Shown here: in pieces, positions 62,947-64,000 of the stretch
Layout of the letters: the number at the start of each line of letters is the position of its first letter
How positions within the stretch are numbered: the first letter of the stretch is position 1
Translations under genes and position numbers: made by a program
From: Microbulbifer flavimaris
GTDB taxonomy: Bacteria > Pseudomonadota > Gammaproteobacteria > Pseudomonadales > Cellvibrionaceae
Reading direction: 5' to 3'
Assembly: GCF_001641755.2 (NCBI RefSeq)
Contig: NZ_LRFG02000002.1
Location: forward strand, 496,001-560,000
Length of the DNA stretch: 64,000 bases
The notes under the pieces: generated by a model
The model's input: the letters and a program-made list of their open reading frames with translations, nothing else
What the model was told of the DNA's origin: nothing
Database searches by the model: none

Positions 62947-64000
62947 TCAGAGCTGCACCGCCAGCGACTCGATTTCATCCACCAGCCGCCCCAGGGCACC
63001 GGAATTGGCCTCAGCGACCCGGCGACCGGCCGCACCATCCTGGCGCCGCTTCTCCGGATCCTGCAGCCACTCCCCCACGCTATCGGCGATCTCCTGTGCC
63101 GACTCGGCCACTCGCAGCGCCCCCGCGTCCATCAACAGCTCTGCCACCTTGCTGAAGTTGTGCAGGTGGGGACCACATACCACCGGGACGCCCCAGGCAG
63201 CCGGCTCGATCATGTTATGACCGCCCACCGGCACCAGGCTGCCGCCGATAAAGGCAATATCAGAGGCACCGTAAAAGCGCAGTAGCTCACCCATGGTGTC
63301 TCCCAGTAAAACCTGCTCGCCGGCGCTCACCCGTCCGCCGTCACTGCGACGACGACAGACCAGTCCACGGTCACGGCACAGCCGCGCGACGCTGTCGAAC
63401 CGCTGTGGATGTCGCGGGACCAGCACCAGCAGCAAATCCGGGAAACGCTCGCGCAGGAGTGCGAAGGCGTCGAGGAGCAGCTCATCCTCTCCCTCATGGG
63501 TGCTTGCCGCCAACCAGACCGGGCGATTGCCACTGCCCCGCCACTGGTGACCGATGGCCTGGGCTTCGCTGGAAAGCCCGAGATCAATGGTGAGATCAAA
63601 CTTGATATTGCCACTGGTGAGCAGACGCTCCTGCGGCAGCCCCAGGCGCACAAACCGCTCGGCGTCCGCAGGATACTGGGCGACCACCCGCGTAAGCCGG
63701 TTGAGCATGTTATGCGTCAAGCCCCGAAACCGGCCATAGCCTTCCGCCGACTTCTCACTGAGGCGCGCATTGGCCAGCAATACCGGAATATCCCGCCTCT
63801 CACACGACCGCAGCAAGTTGGGCCACAGCTCTGTCTCGATAATGATCAGCAGCCGCGGGCGCAAGCTTTCGAGAAAGGGCCGCAGACACTCCGGAAGGTC
63901 GTAGGGCAGGTAGAAGTGCAGCAGGCGCCCACCCAGTTTTTCAGCCAGAGCGGCACTCACGCGCTCGGAGCCCGTGGGCGTGGTGGTGGTAACCAGCCAC
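62947..64000 (-). CDS. waaA: lipid IV(A) 3-deoxy-D-manno-octulosonate transferase, cut by window edge
   Basis: About 351 C-terminal residues are visible; the start lies beyond base 64000. The enzyme adds Kdo residues to lipid IVA, an essential step of lipopolysaccharide core synthesis. Features: WLVTTTTPTGSERVSAALAE at the visible N-terminal end (N-lobe), LIIIETELWPNLLRSCERRD, SGNIKFDLTIDLG, LAASTHEGEDELLLDAFA, PRHPQRFDSVARLC, and the acceptor/donor segment GGSLVPVGGHNMIEPAAWG with PVVCGPHLHNF. Convergent with tolC. Confidence 0.93.
   Translation of the reverse strand, partial: WLVTTTTPTGSERVSAALAEKLGGRLLHFYLPYDLPECLRPFLESLRPRLLIIIETELWPNLLRSCERRDIPVLLANARLSEKSAEGYGRFRGLTHNMLNRLTRVVAQYPADAERFVRLGLPQERLLTSGNIKFDLTIDLGLSSEAQAIGHQWRGSGNRPVWLAASTHEGEDELLLDAFALLRERFPDLLLVLVPRHPQRFDSVARLCRDRGLVCRRRSDGGRVSAGEQVLLGDTMGELLRFYGASDIAFIGGSLVPVGGHNMIEPAAWGVPVVCGPHLHNFSKVAELLMDAGALRVAESAQEIADSVGEWLQDPEKRRQDGAAGRRVAEANSGALGRLVDEIESLAVQL

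Overview
The window is 64 kb of GC-rich, gene-dense chromosomal DNA from a gammaproteobacterium. Several things point to a marine polysaccharide-degrading group, with Microbulbifer or a relative as my best guess (inference, no search run): an E. coli-like parE-yqiA-cpdA-yqiB-nudF block opposite tolC, a MalT-type regulator, an H-NS/MvaT-type protein, and a TonB-dependent receptor paired with a flavin-dependent halogenase inside a sugar locus. I saw no rRNA, tRNA, CRISPR array, phage gene or insertion sequence. Both ends cut genes: an NDH-2 tail on the left and waaA on the right.

Layout. 1-8.1 kb holds housekeeping and accessory genes: NDH-2 tail, cobB-like sirtuin, histidine phosphatase, H-NS/MvaT-type protein, CBS protein, SLC13 permease, selU, an SDR and a VOC protein. 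8.1-13.4 kb is a leftward run: DUF2750, rlmD, YgjP-type metalloprotease, thioesterase, DUF2799, an MBL hydrolase and an unrecognised alpha/beta-fold protein. 13.6-45.7 kb is a large maltose/maltodextrin/starch island. It carries malT, a GH13_23 alpha-glucosidase, an MFS sugar transporter, a GH13 neopullulanase-like enzyme, a GH31 alpha-glucosidase, a lipoprotein GH13 amylase, a MalS-like amylase, an esterase, a flavin-dependent halogenase, a TonB-dependent receptor, glucokinase, and a malK-malEF-malG ABC transporter in which binding protein and permease are one polypeptide. An L,D-transpeptidase, an AGCS symporter, a Usp protein, a DUF3014 protein and an SGNH hydrolase are interspersed. 46-50.2 kb carries a TPR protein, an M20 amidohydrolase, a RhlE-like helicase and a GNAT acetyltransferase. 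50.3-64 kb holds the parE-nudF block, two DUF4136 lipoproteins, a PqiA/LetB-type MCE lipid-transport operon, tolC and waaA.

How the island probably works (inference): the TonB receptor takes maltodextrins across the outer membrane. Exported amylases and alpha-glucosidases (GH13, GH31) cut them in the periplasm or at the surface. The MFS permease and the fused ABC system are two inner-membrane routes. The GH13_23 enzyme, which has no signal peptide, and Glk finish the path to glucose-6-phosphate. MalT probably controls the set. Motifs resembling the E. coli MalT box (GGGGA[T/G]GAGG) precede nearly every transcription unit, usually as inverted pairs, and at three promoters the box lies exactly 20 nt from a -10-like hexamer.

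Most notable observations: the MalT-box series, the MalE-MalF fusion, the halogenase inside a maltodextrin regulon behind a strong terminator, a six-MCE LetB-like protein with PqiA split in two genes, and a structured leader abutting the ribosome site of the GNAT gene.
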